Shown one piece after another: positions 16,208 through 27,083 of a stretch of DNA of 64,000 bases. Position 1 is the first letter of the stretch; every line of letters begins with the position of its first letter. Source of the DNA: Pseudomonadota bacterium (lineage in GTDB: Bacteria; Myxococcota; Myxococcia; Myxococcales; Myxococcaceae). The stretch spans positions 1-64,000 of the forward strand of contig JAFAFL010000090.1 in NCBI GenBank assembly GCA_023423535.1. Reading direction: 5' to 3'. The notes under the pieces are model-generated. The model searched no databases, was not told the DNA's origin, and saw nothing but the letters and a program-made list of their open reading frames with translations. Both the position numbers and the translations under genes were made by a program.

Positions 16208-16519
16208 ATGTTGCTGCTCGCCGACTGCATTCTGTCCCTCGACGGGGAGCGCATCGCGCTCTCCCTCCCGCCTCCTCCTCTCGACGTGCGCGCGCCCGCG
16301 GGCCGCAACCTCCACTTCGGTATCGCCGCGGTGGACACCGCCCGGCTCGTCGGCCGTGAAGGTCAGGTGGGCGTCCTCACCACCCGCTCCGGCATCCTCC
16401 TCATGCGGCTGCGCATCCTCGGCGTGGACGCGCAGCTGAACGTCATCCGCGGGGTCCCGGTTCCGCCGCAGACGGCGAGCTCTCCGCACCCCGCGACGGG
16501 CACCGACTCGCGCGCCTGA
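16208..16519 (+). CDS. Small unknown protein
   Basis: A 103-residue frame from the ATG at 16208. It has hydrophobic beta-rich character in the first 80 residues (several alternating-hydrophobic strands and a GVLTTRSGILLMRLR segment) and a Pro/Ser-rich tail. No signal peptide, membrane helix or known motif is visible. Third-position GC is consistent with coding. It lies 54 bp before the acyltransferase gene on the same strand. Existence is moderately supported; function unknown. Confidence 0.45.
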   Translation: MLLLADCILSLDGERIALSLPPPPLDVRAPAGRNLHFGIAAVDTARLVGREGQVGVLTTRSGILLMRLRILGVDAQLNVIRGVPVPPQTASSPHPATGTDSRA

Positions 16520-16573
16520 GACGGCCCTTGCCGTTCGGTCTGGCCGCCTGGTCAGCGTGCTATAGCGGCGGCC

Positions 16574-17428
16574 ATGCTCGAGCGGGTGACGGACAGGGTC
16601 AAAGACCGGCTCCGGGACTGGACCTTGAAGATGGCCGGCGAGGACGCGCAGGCGCGGCTCGAGGCCGTGGTCCGGCCGGAGAACGAGTACGGGGTGGATC
16701 CCTTCGGGTTCAACCTCGACTACGCGCTCTCGGCGGTGGCGCCGCTGGTCTGGATGTACCGGAACTACTTCCGCGTGCAGACCTACGGCATCGAGAAGGT
16801 GCCGAAGGGGCGGGTGCTGCTCATCTCGAATCACTCGGGGCAGCTGCCGTGGGACGCGTCGATGATCGGCGTCTCGCTGCTGCTCGAGGGCCAGCCGCCG
16901 CGCGCCATCCGCAGCATGGTGGAGAAGTGGACCGCGAGGCTCCCCTACGTCTCCACCTTCTTCTCGCGGGTGGGCCAGATCGTCGGGACGCCGGAGAACT
17001 GCCGCCGCCTGCTCGAGGCCGACGAGGCGATCCTCGTCTTCCCCGAAGGCGTGCGCGGGATCACCAAGCTGTGGCCGCAGCGCTACCAGCTGCAGGACTT
17101 CGGGCTCGGGTTCATGCGGCTCGCGCTGGAGACGAAGACGCCCATCGTGCCGATCGCGGTGGTCGGCGCGGAGGAGCAGGCGCCGGCGCTGCTCGACCTC
17201 AAGCCGCTGGCGAAGCTGGTGGGCTTCCCGGCCTTGCCGGTGACGCCGCAGCTCATCCCGCTGCCGCTGCCCACGCGGTACCACATCTACTTCGGCGAGC
17301 CGCTCCAATTCACCGGACGCGCGGACGACGAGGACGCGGAGCTCGACAAGAAGGTGCGGGTGGTGAAGGGGACGATCCAGTCCATGCTCCAGGACGGCCT
17401 GCGGGCGAGGAAGTCGGTGTTCTTCTGA
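16574..17428 (+). CDS. PlsC-type lysophospholipid acyltransferase
   Basis: The 284-residue protein has the acyltransferase block NHSGQLPWD (residues 86-94), the variant with six residues between the catalytic His87 and Asp94, and the substrate-binding FPEGVRG block near 157. An amphipathic or partly buried segment near residues 48-66 would anchor it to the membrane. It probably transfers acyl chains to a glycerophospholipid or related lipid. The stop overlaps the next ATG (TGATG), coupling it to a short-chain dehydrogenase. Confidence 0.85.
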   Translation: MLERVTDRVKDRLRDWTLKMAGEDAQARLEAVVRPENEYGVDPFGFNLDYALSAVAPLVWMYRNYFRVQTYGIEKVPKGRVLLISNHSGQLPWDASMIGVSLLLEGQPPRAIRSMVEKWTARLPYVSTFFSRVGQIVGTPENCRRLLEADEAILVFPEGVRGITKLWPQRYQLQDFGLGFMRLALETKTPIVPIAVVGAEEQAPALLDLKPLAKLVGFPALPVTPQLIPLPLPTRYHIYFGEPLQFTGRADDEDAELDKKVRVVKGTIQSMLQDGLRARKSVFF

Positions 17429-18387
17429 TGGCGGCGCGGGACGGGGACAACGTGAAGGAGGACGGTCGTCAGGCGGTCGTCGTCACCGGCATCAGCGGGA
17501 ACCTGGGCCGCGCGCTGGCGAAGCAGCTGCACAAGCGCGAGCGCATCGTGGGCATCGATCGGCGGCCGTTCCCCGGCAAGCCGAAGGACATCGAGATCCA
17601 CCAGCTCGACCTGCGGAAGAAGAAGGCGGAGGACCTCTTCCGGCGCGGCGACGTGAAGGCCGTCATCCACATGGGGATCATGCACGACCCCCGCATGAAC
17701 GAAGAGGAGCACCACTCGTTCAACGTGGTCGGCACCACGCGCATCCTCAACTACTGCGCGAAGTACGGCGTGAAGAAGGTCGTCGTCCTCTCCTCGGCGA
17801 ACGTGTACGGGCCGTCGCCGGACAACTCGAACTTCCTCACCGAGGACGCGCCGCTGATGGCCGCCTCGCGCTTCAGCGGCGTGCGCGATCTGATCGAAGT
17901 GGACATGCTCGCCCACTCGTTCTTCTGGCGGCACCCCGACATCCAGACCGTCATCCTGCGGCCTGTCCACATCGTGGGGCCGACGATCAAGAACGCGCCC
18001 TCCACCTACCTGCGCCTGCGCCGACCGTGGGTGATGGCCGGCTTCGATCCGATGGTGCAGCTCATCCACGTCGAGGACGCCGCCCGCGCGATGATCGAGG
18101 CCCTGCGTCCCCAGGCGCGCGGCGTCTACAACGTCGTCGGCCCCGGCGAGGTCCCGCTCTCCGCGGTCCTGCGCGAGCTCGGCCGCACGCCGATCCCGGT
18201 GCCGCACCCGCTGGCGAGGCCGGTGCTCAACGCGCTCTTCAAGTACCGGCTCGCCGACTTCCCCGGCCCGGAGCTCGACCACATCCAGTTCGTCTGCGCG
18301 GTGGACGGGAGCCGCTGGGTGAAGGAGCTCAACTGGAAGCCGCGGTACTCCATGAAGGAGACCATCCGGTCGGTCATCGGAGATTGA
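17428..18387 (+). CDS. NAD-dependent epimerase/dehydratase (extended SDR)
   Basis: The 319-residue protein has the Rossmann motif GISGNLG near residues 22-28 (TGxxGxxG type), a conserved Asp after strand 2, and the extended-SDR region SSANVYGPSP. The usual YxxxK catalytic pair is not obvious at the expected site, where SRFSGVRDLIEVD occurs instead, so it may act as a NAD(P)-binding protein or reduce a non-sugar substrate. It overlaps the acyltransferase stop by one base, suggesting a joint lipid-related function. Confidence 0.8.
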   Translation: MAARDGDNVKEDGRQAVVVTGISGNLGRALAKQLHKRERIVGIDRRPFPGKPKDIEIHQLDLRKKKAEDLFRRGDVKAVIHMGIMHDPRMNEEEHHSFNVVGTTRILNYCAKYGVKKVVVLSSANVYGPSPDNSNFLTEDAPLMAASRFSGVRDLIEVDMLAHSFFWRHPDIQTVILRPVHIVGPTIKNAPSTYLRLRRPWVMAGFDPMVQLIHVEDAARAMIEALRPQARGVYNVVGPGEVPLSAVLRELGRTPIPVPHPLARPVLNALFKYRLADFPGPELDHIQFVCAVDGSRWVKELNWKPRYSMKETIRSVIGD

Positions 18388-18533
18388 TCGGCGGCAGGCG
18401 ACCCTGTGGGATCTGAGAGATCCGCAGCGATCCCTGACACCGCTGTCACGCCTGTCGCGGGCGCGGCGATCCCGGTGGGTCCTCCGGTGCCTTCAAGTGC
18501 CCGAAATCACTGGGCTTGCTGCCAGCTGTTCGG

Positions 18534-18549
18534 TGGCATTTGCCTTGCT
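18534..18549 (+). promoter_or_regulatory. Sigma-54-type promoter upstream of a small RNA
   Basis: TGGCATTTGCCTTGCT matches the -24/-12 consensus (TGGCAY-N5-TTGCW) at every key base, with GG and GC in the correct 12-bp register. The predicted start is near 18560. No coding region with clear support begins downstream; instead there are hairpins and a terminator within 100 nt. Confidence 0.7.
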
Positions 18550-18559
18550 CATTGTCTCG

Positions 18560-18660
18560 GCAGGACGGCAACACAGTCCGCAACTGGGTAGGGGGCTCCA
18601 TTGGGGAGTCCCCGTCGCCCGCCGCCTCGGCCGGCCCCGAGACGGCGGGCGTTTTTTTTT
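18560..18660 (+). ncRNA. Candidate sigma-54-dependent small RNA (~100 nt)
   Basis: Between a sigma-54-type promoter and a strong terminator lies an ~100-nt stretch with three predicted hairpins: a weak one at 18563-18579, a 9-bp stem at 18591-18613 with loop ATTGG, and the terminator hairpin. No frame here has coding support. The layout (sigma-54 promoter, about 100 nt, stacked hairpins) recalls the myxobacterial developmental sRNA Pxr. However, Pxr is described between nla19 and an NADH dehydrogenase gene, whereas here the neighbours are an SDR and a lipoprotein, so it is more likely a different RNA or a paralogue. Confidence 0.65.
18617..18660 (+). terminator. Strong intrinsic terminator
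   Basis: GCCCGCCG (18617-18624) pairs perfectly with CGGCGGGC (18643-18650). An inner CTCGG/CCGAG helix stacks on it after one mismatch. The stem is followed by G and nine T residues (18652-18660). It is one of the clearest intrinsic terminators in the window and ends the candidate sRNA. The lipoprotein stop on the other strand is 6 bp away, but no T run exists for that direction. Confidence 0.93.
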
Positions 18661-18665
18661 GCGGG

Positions 18666-19142
18666 CTACTTCGCGTCCGGCCCTGACGGCTCCGACGCGG
18701 CAGGCGGCGCCCACGGACCCTCCAGCTCCTCGTGGAACGGGCCGTTCTGCTGGCGGGCGATGAGCCAGGCGCCGCGGGTCCAGACGAGCTCGGTGATCAC
18801 CGTCTCGTCGCGCTGGCTGAGCGAGGGCAGCCGGGACCAGCTCACCTTCGAGACGATGCGCGCGGAGAGCCGGTCGCCGGAGAGGGTGAGCTCGTCGAGC
18901 TGGTAGTCGCTGATGGTCAGCTCGCGGTCGTCGTTGAGGAGGCGGCGGGCCTCTTCGAACTGGGGCCGCTTCTCGGGGACGACGAGCAGCGCGGCGCCGC
19001 CGAAGTCCTTCCAGCGCGTGCGGTGATGGAAAAGCTCAGCCACGGTGCGTGCGCCCTCGGCTCCGGAAGAGCGGGGCGTGGTGGCACACGCGGCGAGAGC
19101 GAGCAGGACCGTAGAGGTCACCAGGCAGGCTGTGCGCGTCAC
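18666..19142 (-). CDS. Lipoprotein of unknown function
   Basis: A 158-residue protein with a lipoprotein signal: Arg near the start, a hydrophobic core, and lipobox LAAC with Cys19. The mature domain (about 35-145) is alpha/beta with a hydrophobic ALLVVPE strand and a repeated T-x-S-D / L-T-L-S-G-D pattern, possibly an NTF2-like or SnoaL-like fold. No catalytic motif is recognised. It faces the TPR gene (divergent, 40 bp between starts) and ends against the sRNA terminator. Confidence 0.75.
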   Translation of the reverse strand: MTRTACLVTSTVLLALAACATTPRSSGAEGARTVAELFHHRTRWKDFGGAALLVVPEKRPQFEEARRLLNDDRELTISDYQLDELTLSGDRLSARIVSKVSWSRLPSLSQRDETVITELVWTRGAWLIARQQNGPFHEELEGPWAPPAASEPSGPDAK

Positions 19143-19182
19143 GTGACGGACGGTAGCACGCGTCTGCTAAGTTCCCGCGCCC

Positions 19183-22100
19183 ATGGCCAAATCGCTGGTG
19201 GACAAGTACGAGCAGATCCTCGCGCAGGATCCGGCCTCCACCGTCTTCGTCGAGCTCGCCAAGGCGTTGCTGGAGAAGGGTGAGCACGCCCGCGCGATCG
19301 AGGTCTGCCAGCGCGGCACCGGGCACCACCCCACCTCCATCGTCGGGCGCGTGCTCTGGGGGAAGGCGCTGATCAACCTCGGGCGTCCCGCGGAGGCGAT
19401 GGAGCAGTTCGACGCGGCCATCGGCATCGACCGCGAGAACCCTCACGCCTACAACCTCATCGGCGAGGTGCTCCTCCACAAGGGGCTCTACCGCTCCGCG
19501 CTGCCGCTGTTGCGCAAGGCGGTGGCGCTGCAGCCGGACGACGGTCGCGTGCGGCAGTGGCTCGAGCAGACCCAGGCCGCGCTCGCCGGTGGTCCCGCGC
19601 CGGTGCTCTCCGAGCCCACCCAGGTCGATCTCCCCGCGCTCGCCGAGGGCGCGTCGGTGCCGGTGTCGCTCGCGCCCGGCGCCTCGCCGCTCGGTGAAGG
19701 CGCGGAGGCTCCGAAGCTCCCGCTCTCCGACGATGAGCCCGCGACGGACGTGTTCATCGGCGTCGTTCCCGCGCCGGTGGAGCCCGCTTCCGCAGCCGCT
19801 GCGCCGGTTTCGCCCTCTCCGCCCTCTTCGCCCGCCGAGGACGTGCCGCTCGACGAGGACGCCGACCGTGCGACCGATCCGTTCGCGAAGGTGCCGAAGC
19901 GGACGGAGAGTTCGGACGTCATCGGCGGGCTGACCTCGACGTTCGACGCGCTGAGCGCGCGCGGTCAGACCGGAGAGCTTCCGCTCACGCCGGAGCCCTC
20001 GATCAGCGTCAGCGAGGACCTCCTCGCCGAGGCGCAGCAGCGGTCTTCGGGCCTGCTCCCGGAGCTGAGCACGAACCCCGAGAACCCCCTCCCGAGCACG
20101 CAGCCGTCAGGACCGCCGGTGCTCGCGCCCGTCTCACCGGCCTCGGGCCCGCAGCAGCGGAAGCCGGCCGGTGCGTCGCGAGGCGGCGGCGGGTTCCTCG
20201 ACGACATCCCGGAGCTGCCGGAGCCGACCTCGTCGCTCGAGGTGCCGAAGGTGGAGGTCTCCTCGCAGGCGGCCGAGGCGATCGCGCGCGAGTACGAGCG
20301 CGAGCTGCGCCAGAAGCTCGAGCTGAGCCGCGCGGACCGCTCCTTCTTCCAGAAGCACTGGCCAAAGCTCGCGGGCGGCGTGCTGGCGGCGCTGGCGGTT
20401 GTGCTGGGGACGGTGGTGTTCCTCGACATCCGCGAGCAGCGCGAGGCGACGCTGCGGCTGCTGGGCGAGGCGCGGCGCGGCATCTATCAGGACACGCGCG
20501 CCTCCCTCACCGAGGCGCTGGGCATTCTCGATGGCGTGCTGGCGGCTGATCCGCAGAACGCGGACGCTCACGCGCTGTCGGCGCTGGCGAACGCGGTGCT
20601 CTTCGCGGAGCACGGCGCGGATGCGGCGAAGCGGGAAAAGGCGCTGTCGTCGCTGGCGGCGGCGAACGTGGAGGCCAAACATCCGGCGGCGGTGATCGTC
20701 GCGCGCTACCACGTGGCGGACGGCGTCGCGGGGCGGGTGGAGGCGGGCCGCGCGGCGGTGGCCTCTGAGCTGCGCGACGCGGATCTGCACGAGCTCGCCG
20801 GTCGCGTGCTGCTCGCGGACGGTCAGGCGGAGGCGGGCCTCAAGCGGCTGCAGGCGGCGCTGGAGGCGCAGGCAGGTCACGTGCGCGCGCTGGTGTCGCT
20901 GGGCGATCACTTCCGCGGCGCAGGTCAGCACGCGCGCGCGCTGGAGTTCTACGCGGCCGCGAAGGACGTCTCCGAGCGTCACCCGGCGAGGGCGCTGGGC
21001 GCGGCCGAGTCGCGGCTGGAGCTGGGCGAGGGCCTCGAGGAGTCGCTGGTGGAGGTCGAGGCCCTGCCTCAGGAGAGCGAGCTTCCCGAGCCTCAGCGGG
21101 CCCGTCGCGCGCTGGCGCTGGGCCGTCTCTACGCCGCCACCGGCAGCGCCGAGCGGGGCGTGGAGCTGCTGACCGACGGCGCAGCGCGCTACCCCCAGCG
21201 GGCGTACGACTTCCAGCTCGCGCTGGGGCAGGCGTGGCGGCGGGCGGGGCGGATGGCGGAGGCGGAGCGCGCGCTGGCCCTCGCGTTGGAGCAGCGGCCG
21301 CGCAGCGAAGAGGCGCGCGAGGCGCTGGCCCGGGTGCTCATCGATCGCGACCGGCCGCGCGAGGCGCTGTCGAAGGCGCCGGCGGACGCGGACTCGCGGC
21401 GCATCTCCCTGGTGCGCGCGGCGGCGTACGCGAAGCTCGGGCAGTGGAAGAGCGCGCGGACGGAGCTGGAGCGCACGCGCGTGGGCGGCCGTTATCCCAC
21501 CGAGGCCGTCATCCAGCTCGCGCTGGCGGACGCGGCGGAGGGCGAGGTCGCCCGCGCGCAGGAGGCGCTGGAGAAGACGCTCGCGGTGGCGCGCAAGTCG
21601 CGCAGCGAGGTGCTCGTGGCGCTGGCGAAGGTGCACCAGCAGAAGGGCGAGCTGGACAAGGCGCGGCAGCGCTACGAGGAGGCCGCGAAGGAGACGGACG
21701 ACGTCGAGGGCGCCTGCGCGTTCGGACGGATGCTCCTCTCGCTGGGGCTGCCGGATCTCGCGGTGGAGCCGCTGTCGCGGTCGGTGGAGCGCAACGACTC
21801 GCACGAGGAGGCGCACGCGGCGCTGGTGCAGTCGCTGGTGATGCTCGGTCAGTACGCGCAGGCCGCGGAGCGCGCGGAGAAGTGGACGGCGGCGACGGGG
21901 ACCGCCGCGTCGCTGCGGGCGCGGGCGCAGACGCTGCTGCAGACCGGGCAGCCGAAGGACGCGCTGAAGCCGGCCTCGAGCGCGATCAAGAAGGAGTCGA
22001 AGGACCCGGGCGGCTGGCGGCTGCGCGCGGCGGTGCACTTCGCCAACGGCGACGGCAAGGCGGCGTTCAGGGATCTGGAGCAGGCGAACCGGCTGAACTC

Positions 22101-22695
22101 GAAGGACGCGGCGACGTTCTGCGAGATCGGCCTCGCGTTCCTCCGGCAGGGCAATGCGGAGCACGCGGGCGCGGCGTTCGACGCAGCGGTGCGCGAGAAC
22201 GCGGAGCTGCCCTGCGGGAAGACCGGCGCAACCTATGCGCGGCTTTTTGGCGGCAAGGGCGCGAAGCCCTCCCTGAAGGATGCCGACGCGCTGGTGAAGG
22301 ATGCCCCGACCGCGGCGGATCGCGGCTTTGCGCAGACGGTGAGGGCGCGGACGCTGCTCGGACAGGGCAAGCTGAAGGACGCGCGCGAGGCGGCGGAGGA
22401 CGCGGCGAAGCAGTGGGCGTGGAGCGGAGAGGCGCACCTCGTGCGCGGCCTGGTGCTGCAGCGGCTGAAGGACGAGGGCGCGGGCGAGGCACTGGCGAAG
22501 GCGGTCGCGGTCGATCCGGCGCACGGGCCTGCAAGGGTTGCGTACGCGGATTACCTTGCGGCGGGGACGGCGGATGAGCGAGCAAGGGCGGTCGATGAGT
22601 ACGAGCGATTCCTCCAGATCGGCGGCGCCGAGCCAGACGTCGCCCGGGTCAAGCGCGTCCTCCCGGAGCTCAAGCGAGAGCTGGCCTCGAGGTAG
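19183..22695 (+). CDS. Large TPR protein with a single membrane helix
   Basis: The 1170-residue protein has three parts: cytoplasmic TPRs (about 1-135), a Pro/Ser/Glu-rich linker (about 135-340), a membrane helix (about 392-414), and a long TPR array (about 430-1165) that would face the periplasm. Repeats follow the TPR pattern of small residues at positions 8, 20 and 27. The bipartite plan (cytoplasmic domain, disordered linker, one helix, periplasmic TPRs) is shared with the giant zinc-ribbon/GYF protein. It is probably a trans-envelope scaffold. A small membrane protein gene follows with its GTG one base after this stop. Confidence 0.85.
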   Translation: MAKSLVDKYEQILAQDPASTVFVELAKALLEKGEHARAIEVCQRGTGHHPTSIVGRVLWGKALINLGRPAEAMEQFDAAIGIDRENPHAYNLIGEVLLHKGLYRSALPLLRKAVALQPDDGRVRQWLEQTQAALAGGPAPVLSEPTQVDLPALAEGASVPVSLAPGASPLGEGAEAPKLPLSDDEPATDVFIGVVPAPVEPASAAAAPVSPSPPSSPAEDVPLDEDADRATDPFAKVPKRTESSDVIGGLTSTFDALSARGQTGELPLTPEPSISVSEDLLAEAQQRSSGLLPELSTNPENPLPSTQPSGPPVLAPVSPASGPQQRKPAGASRGGGGFLDDIPELPEPTSSLEVPKVEVSSQAAEAIAREYERELRQKLELSRADRSFFQKHWPKLAGGVLAALAVVLGTVVFLDIREQREATLRLLGEARRGIYQDTRASLTEALGILDGVLAADPQNADAHALSALANAVLFAEHGADAAKREKALSSLAAANVEAKHPAAVIVARYHVADGVAGRVEAGRAAVASELRDADLHELAGRVLLADGQAEAGLKRLQAALEAQAGHVRALVSLGDHFRGAGQHARALEFYAAAKDVSERHPARALGAAESRLELGEGLEESLVEVEALPQESELPEPQRARRALALGRLYAATGSAERGVELLTDGAARYPQRAYDFQLALGQAWRRAGRMAEAERALALALEQRPRSEEAREALARVLIDRDRPREALSKAPADADSRRISLVRAAAYAKLGQWKSARTELERTRVGGRYPTEAVIQLALADAAEGEVARAQEALEKTLAVARKSRSEVLVALAKVHQQKGELDKARQRYEEAAKETDDVEGACAFGRMLLSLGLPDLAVEPLSRSVERNDSHEEAHAALVQSLVMLGQYAQAAERAEKWTAATGTAASLRARAQTLLQTGQPKDALKPASSAIKKESKDPGGWRLRAAVHFANGDGKAAFRDLEQANRLNSKDAATFCEIGLAFLRQGNAEHAGAAFDAAVRENAELPCGKTGATYARLFGGKGAKPSLKDADALVKDAPTAADRGFAQTVRARTLLGQGKLKDAREAAEDAAKQWAWSGEAHLVRGLVLQRLKDEGAGEALAKAVAVDPAHGPARVAYADYLAAGTADERARAVDEYERFLQIGGAEPDVARVKRVLPELKRELASR

Positions 22696-22696
22696 C

Positions 22697-23059
22697 GTGG
22701 AGCAGACGCAGCCGGCCCAGATCCCGCTCTTCCGGATCATGTTCGGAAACGCCACCCTGTTGTCGGTGGTGTACCTCGCGCTCGGCGTGGGGGTGGAGCT
22801 GATGCGCCGTTACTACCCGCTGAAGTGGGTGCCGCGCGCCACGCTGCTGCTCGACTCGCTCCCCGGCCGCACGCTCGAGTTGCTGGGCATCATGGAGCCG
22901 CTGCGCGTGGCCTACGTCTATGGCCGCGTGGACGAGAGCGGACTGCGCGTCCTCTTCGCCCTCACCACGCTGCTCATCATCTTCGCCATGGCGGTCGTCG
23001 TCGGCGCGGGGATGTGGCTGTTGCGCAAGTACGTGTACCGGCGCTTCGCGGACGCGTGA
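22697..23059 (+). CDS. Small integral membrane protein
   Basis: A 120-residue protein beginning with GTG immediately after the TPR gene stop. The frame extends further upstream, but that part is Ser/Arg-rich and overlaps the TPR gene, so the shorter start is preferred. It has two or three hydrophobic segments (about 16-36, possibly 53-65, and 85-110) and a basic C-terminus. No family recognised. The junction with the TPR gene suggests a membrane partner of that scaffold. Confidence 0.65.
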   Translation: MEQTQPAQIPLFRIMFGNATLLSVVYLALGVGVELMRRYYPLKWVPRATLLLDSLPGRTLELLGIMEPLRVAYVYGRVDESGLRVLFALTTLLIIFAMAVVVGAGMWLLRKYVYRRFADA

Positions 23060-23067
23060 GCGGAAGG

Positions 23068-25146
<2,079 letters not shown>

Positions 25147-25169
25147 AGATCACGTCTCCCCGGCCCCGG

Positions 25170-25547
25170 TCAACGACCGGCCGTGCTCGCCTGCACCTCG
25201 AACGAGTCCGCCGGCTCCTCCAGCGAGCGCGTCTTCGCCGGGACGCGTCTCAAGGCCGCGCGCGCGTCCGCCACCTCCGCCCGCAGCTGCGCGGTCTGGG
25301 CCTCGTCCACGCGCCCGTCCACGAGCACCTGTCCCTCGCGTGCGCCCTTCGGCAACCGTCGCGCGGGCAGGTCCTCCACCTCGCCGGTGCGCCGGTCGAT
25401 CACCGTCGCCGTCTCGTCCTCGATGCGGTCCACCTCCACCGTCCGCCCCTTCAACGACGGCGCCCGCGCGCAGCCGTGACCCGCCATCACCACGCCCATG
25501 CTGATCAGCACGATCCACCTCCATCCCGTTCTCCCGACGCCGCCCAT
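25170..25547 (-). CDS. DUF3006 family protein with N-terminal hydrophobic signal
   Basis: A 125-residue protein. Residues 1-26 form a signal or anchor segment ending in an unusual GHGC that is not a standard lipobox. Residues 36-85 match the DUF3006 pattern: VDRIEDETATVID, then LPARRLPKGAREGQVL. The tail is helical (AQTAQLRAEVADARAALRR). The start lies within radC (43-bp overlap). Family function is unknown to me. Its place between radC and recQ may be only operonic convenience. Confidence 0.75.
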   Translation of the reverse strand: MGGVGRTGWRWIVLISMGVVMAGHGCARAPSLKGRTVEVDRIEDETATVIDRRTGEVEDLPARRLPKGAREGQVLVDGRVDEAQTAQLRAEVADARAALRRVPAKTRSLEEPADSFEVQASTAGR

Positions 25548-26332
25548 CCCTCCACCTCCACCTCGTCCTCGATGCGGCGGAGCTGACCGTGCTCGGCCAT
25601 CGAGTGGTAACGGCCATCGCCCACGATCAGATGGTCCATCACCGGCACCCTCAGAATCCGTCCCGCGCGCGCGAGGTGGCGGGTCAGCGCGAGGTCCGAG
25701 CCGCTCGGTGTCGGCTCGCCGGAGGGGTGGTTGTGCACGAACACCACGCCGGCCGCCCGGTGCAGCAGCGCCGCCCGGAACACCTCTCGCGGATCGACCG
25801 CACAGAGATCCTGCGAGCCCTCCGCCACCCGCACGTTCGCCACCAGCACGTTGCGCCCGTTGAAGCAGAGGACGTGGAAGACCTCCCGCTGCAGCGCGCA
25901 CAGCTCCGGCCACATGTGCTCGAAGATGTGCCGCGTGGTGGAGAGCCTCGGACGCAGCTCGCGCGACCGCTGCGCCCGCCTCCCCAGCTCCAGCGCCGCG
26001 AGCATCTGCGCCGCGCGCGCGGGACCCAGCCCCGGCATCGCCAAAAGCTCGTGCGGATCCCGCTGCACCAGCGCGCGCAGCCCACCGCCCGCCTGCAGCA
26101 GCTCCTGCGCGAGCACCCCCACCGGGCTTCCCCGCATCCCGCTGCCGAGGAGCACCGCCACCAGCTCCGCGTCCGACAACGCGCCCGAGCCGAGCCTCAA
26201 CAGCCGCTCGCGCGGGCCCTCACCGCTCTCCCGAAGAGAGATGCAACCCTGGATCGGCGCCGCCTCCTTCACGCCACCCGTCACGCCCACCGGCGCCGAC
26301 CCAGGTCCCCCACTGCTCTCCGACACGCCCAT
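25505..26332 (-). CDS. radC: RadC-type JAB/MPN domain protein
   Basis: Residues from about 35 onward match RadC: PRERLLRLGSGALSDAELVAVLLGSG, then a helix-hairpin-helix (LLAMPGLGPARAAQMLAALELG) and the JAB metal site with HNHPSG followed by SxxDLALT (Zn ligands His, His, Asp) in the last 90 residues. Despite the name, a repair role of the family is disputed. I placed the start at an ATG giving 275 residues; a longer frame to 26413 is possible, and the conserved part begins later still. The end overlaps the DUF3006 gene start by 43 bp. Confidence 0.85.
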   Translation of the reverse strand: MGVSESSGGPGSAPVGVTGGVKEAAPIQGCISLRESGEGPRERLLRLGSGALSDAELVAVLLGSGMRGSPVGVLAQELLQAGGGLRALVQRDPHELLAMPGLGPARAAQMLAALELGRRAQRSRELRPRLSTTRHIFEHMWPELCALQREVFHVLCFNGRNVLVANVRVAEGSQDLCAVDPREVFRAALLHRAAGVVFVHNHPSGEPTPSGSDLALTRHLARAGRILRVPVMDHLIVGDGRYHSMAEHGQLRRIEDEVEVEGWAASGERDGGGSC

Positions 26333-26720
26333 CACCCCGTCGCCCAACCCCATCCACCACCTCCGCGAGCAGCGAGGGGACGTTGAGCAACCGGTGTGCC
26401 GCGATGTCGTCACAGGGAGGAGAGGGTGGGTGACCGTCTCACGCGTCCGGATCAGGCTCGGATCGCGGACGAGCGCAGATGCTCCACCTGAGGTCTCGCG
26501 AAGTGAGAACGGGGCCGGAAAATCGGGCCTCAGCGCGATCGCGACGGGTGGGCGCGAGGAGGGGAGGCGGCGCGGCGGGAGCCCTCGTTGTCCGCTGCTG
26601 AAAAGCCGGCGTGACTCTGAGCGAGACTCCGTTTCAATATCGGTGGCATCTTCCAGTGCGAGGCGTCGTGTGATCCACCGCGCGGCGCTGCTTCAAGACC
26701 CTGCATCGAGGCCGTCCACC
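26333..26720. other. 388-bp stretch with no supported gene
   Basis: This lies between the radC start and a small plus-strand gene. Frames here are Arg/Ser-rich shadows. A TGGCAT near 26644 lacks a correctly spaced GC partner. It probably contains the two promoters. If radC starts at 26413 part of it is coding. Confidence 0.45.
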
Positions 26721-27074
26721 ATGAAGCCCAGTCACATCCACCTCGTCGCGCCGCATCCGCTCGAAGCGACCTTCGGGGCCACCGAGGTGGAACAGGCGGT
26801 GGCGCTGGTGGTGCGCGCGAACCAGGCGCTGGGGGACGCGTGGCAGGCGCTGGCGTGGTCGGACATCGCCGAGGTGCTGCGCCAGGACGTAGAGAGGGGC
26901 CAGCCGCCCTTCGCGAGCCTCGTGCACCAGCCCATCTTCCGGCCGGATCTCACCGCGGCCGTGAACCAGGGCTTTGCGCAGTGGGCCCCCGGCGAACCGG
27001 GCAGGATAGAGCTCACGGAAAAGGCGATCGCGGTGCTCGAAGCGTCGCGGTGGCACCAGCCGCCGAGGGCGTAG
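26721..27074 (+). CDS. Unknown small soluble protein
   Basis: A 117-residue protein from the ATG at 26721 (MKPSHIHLVAPHPLE). It has a helical middle (VEQAVALVVRANQALGDAWQALAWSDIAEVLR) and an aromatic/Pro region, with no signal peptide. I do not recognise the family, though its composition is coding-like and it has a sensible start. It is convergent with the small basic gene at 27084, 9 bp away. Confidence 0.5.
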   Translation: MKPSHIHLVAPHPLEATFGATEVEQAVALVVRANQALGDAWQALAWSDIAEVLRQDVERGQPPFASLVHQPIFRPDLTAAVNQGFAQWAPGEPGRIELTEKAIAVLEASRWHQPPRA

Positions 27075-27083
27075 CGCAGGGTT

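Noticed and set aside
18534..18660. Calling the small RNA Pxr
   Set aside because: Known pxr loci lie between nla19 and an NADH dehydrogenase gene; the neighbours here are an SDR and a lipoprotein, and I could not align the sequence to Pxr from memory.
26644..26660. TGGCAT followed by GTGC as another sigma-54 promoter
   Set aside because: The GC element is one base out of register with the GG element and lacks TT before it.
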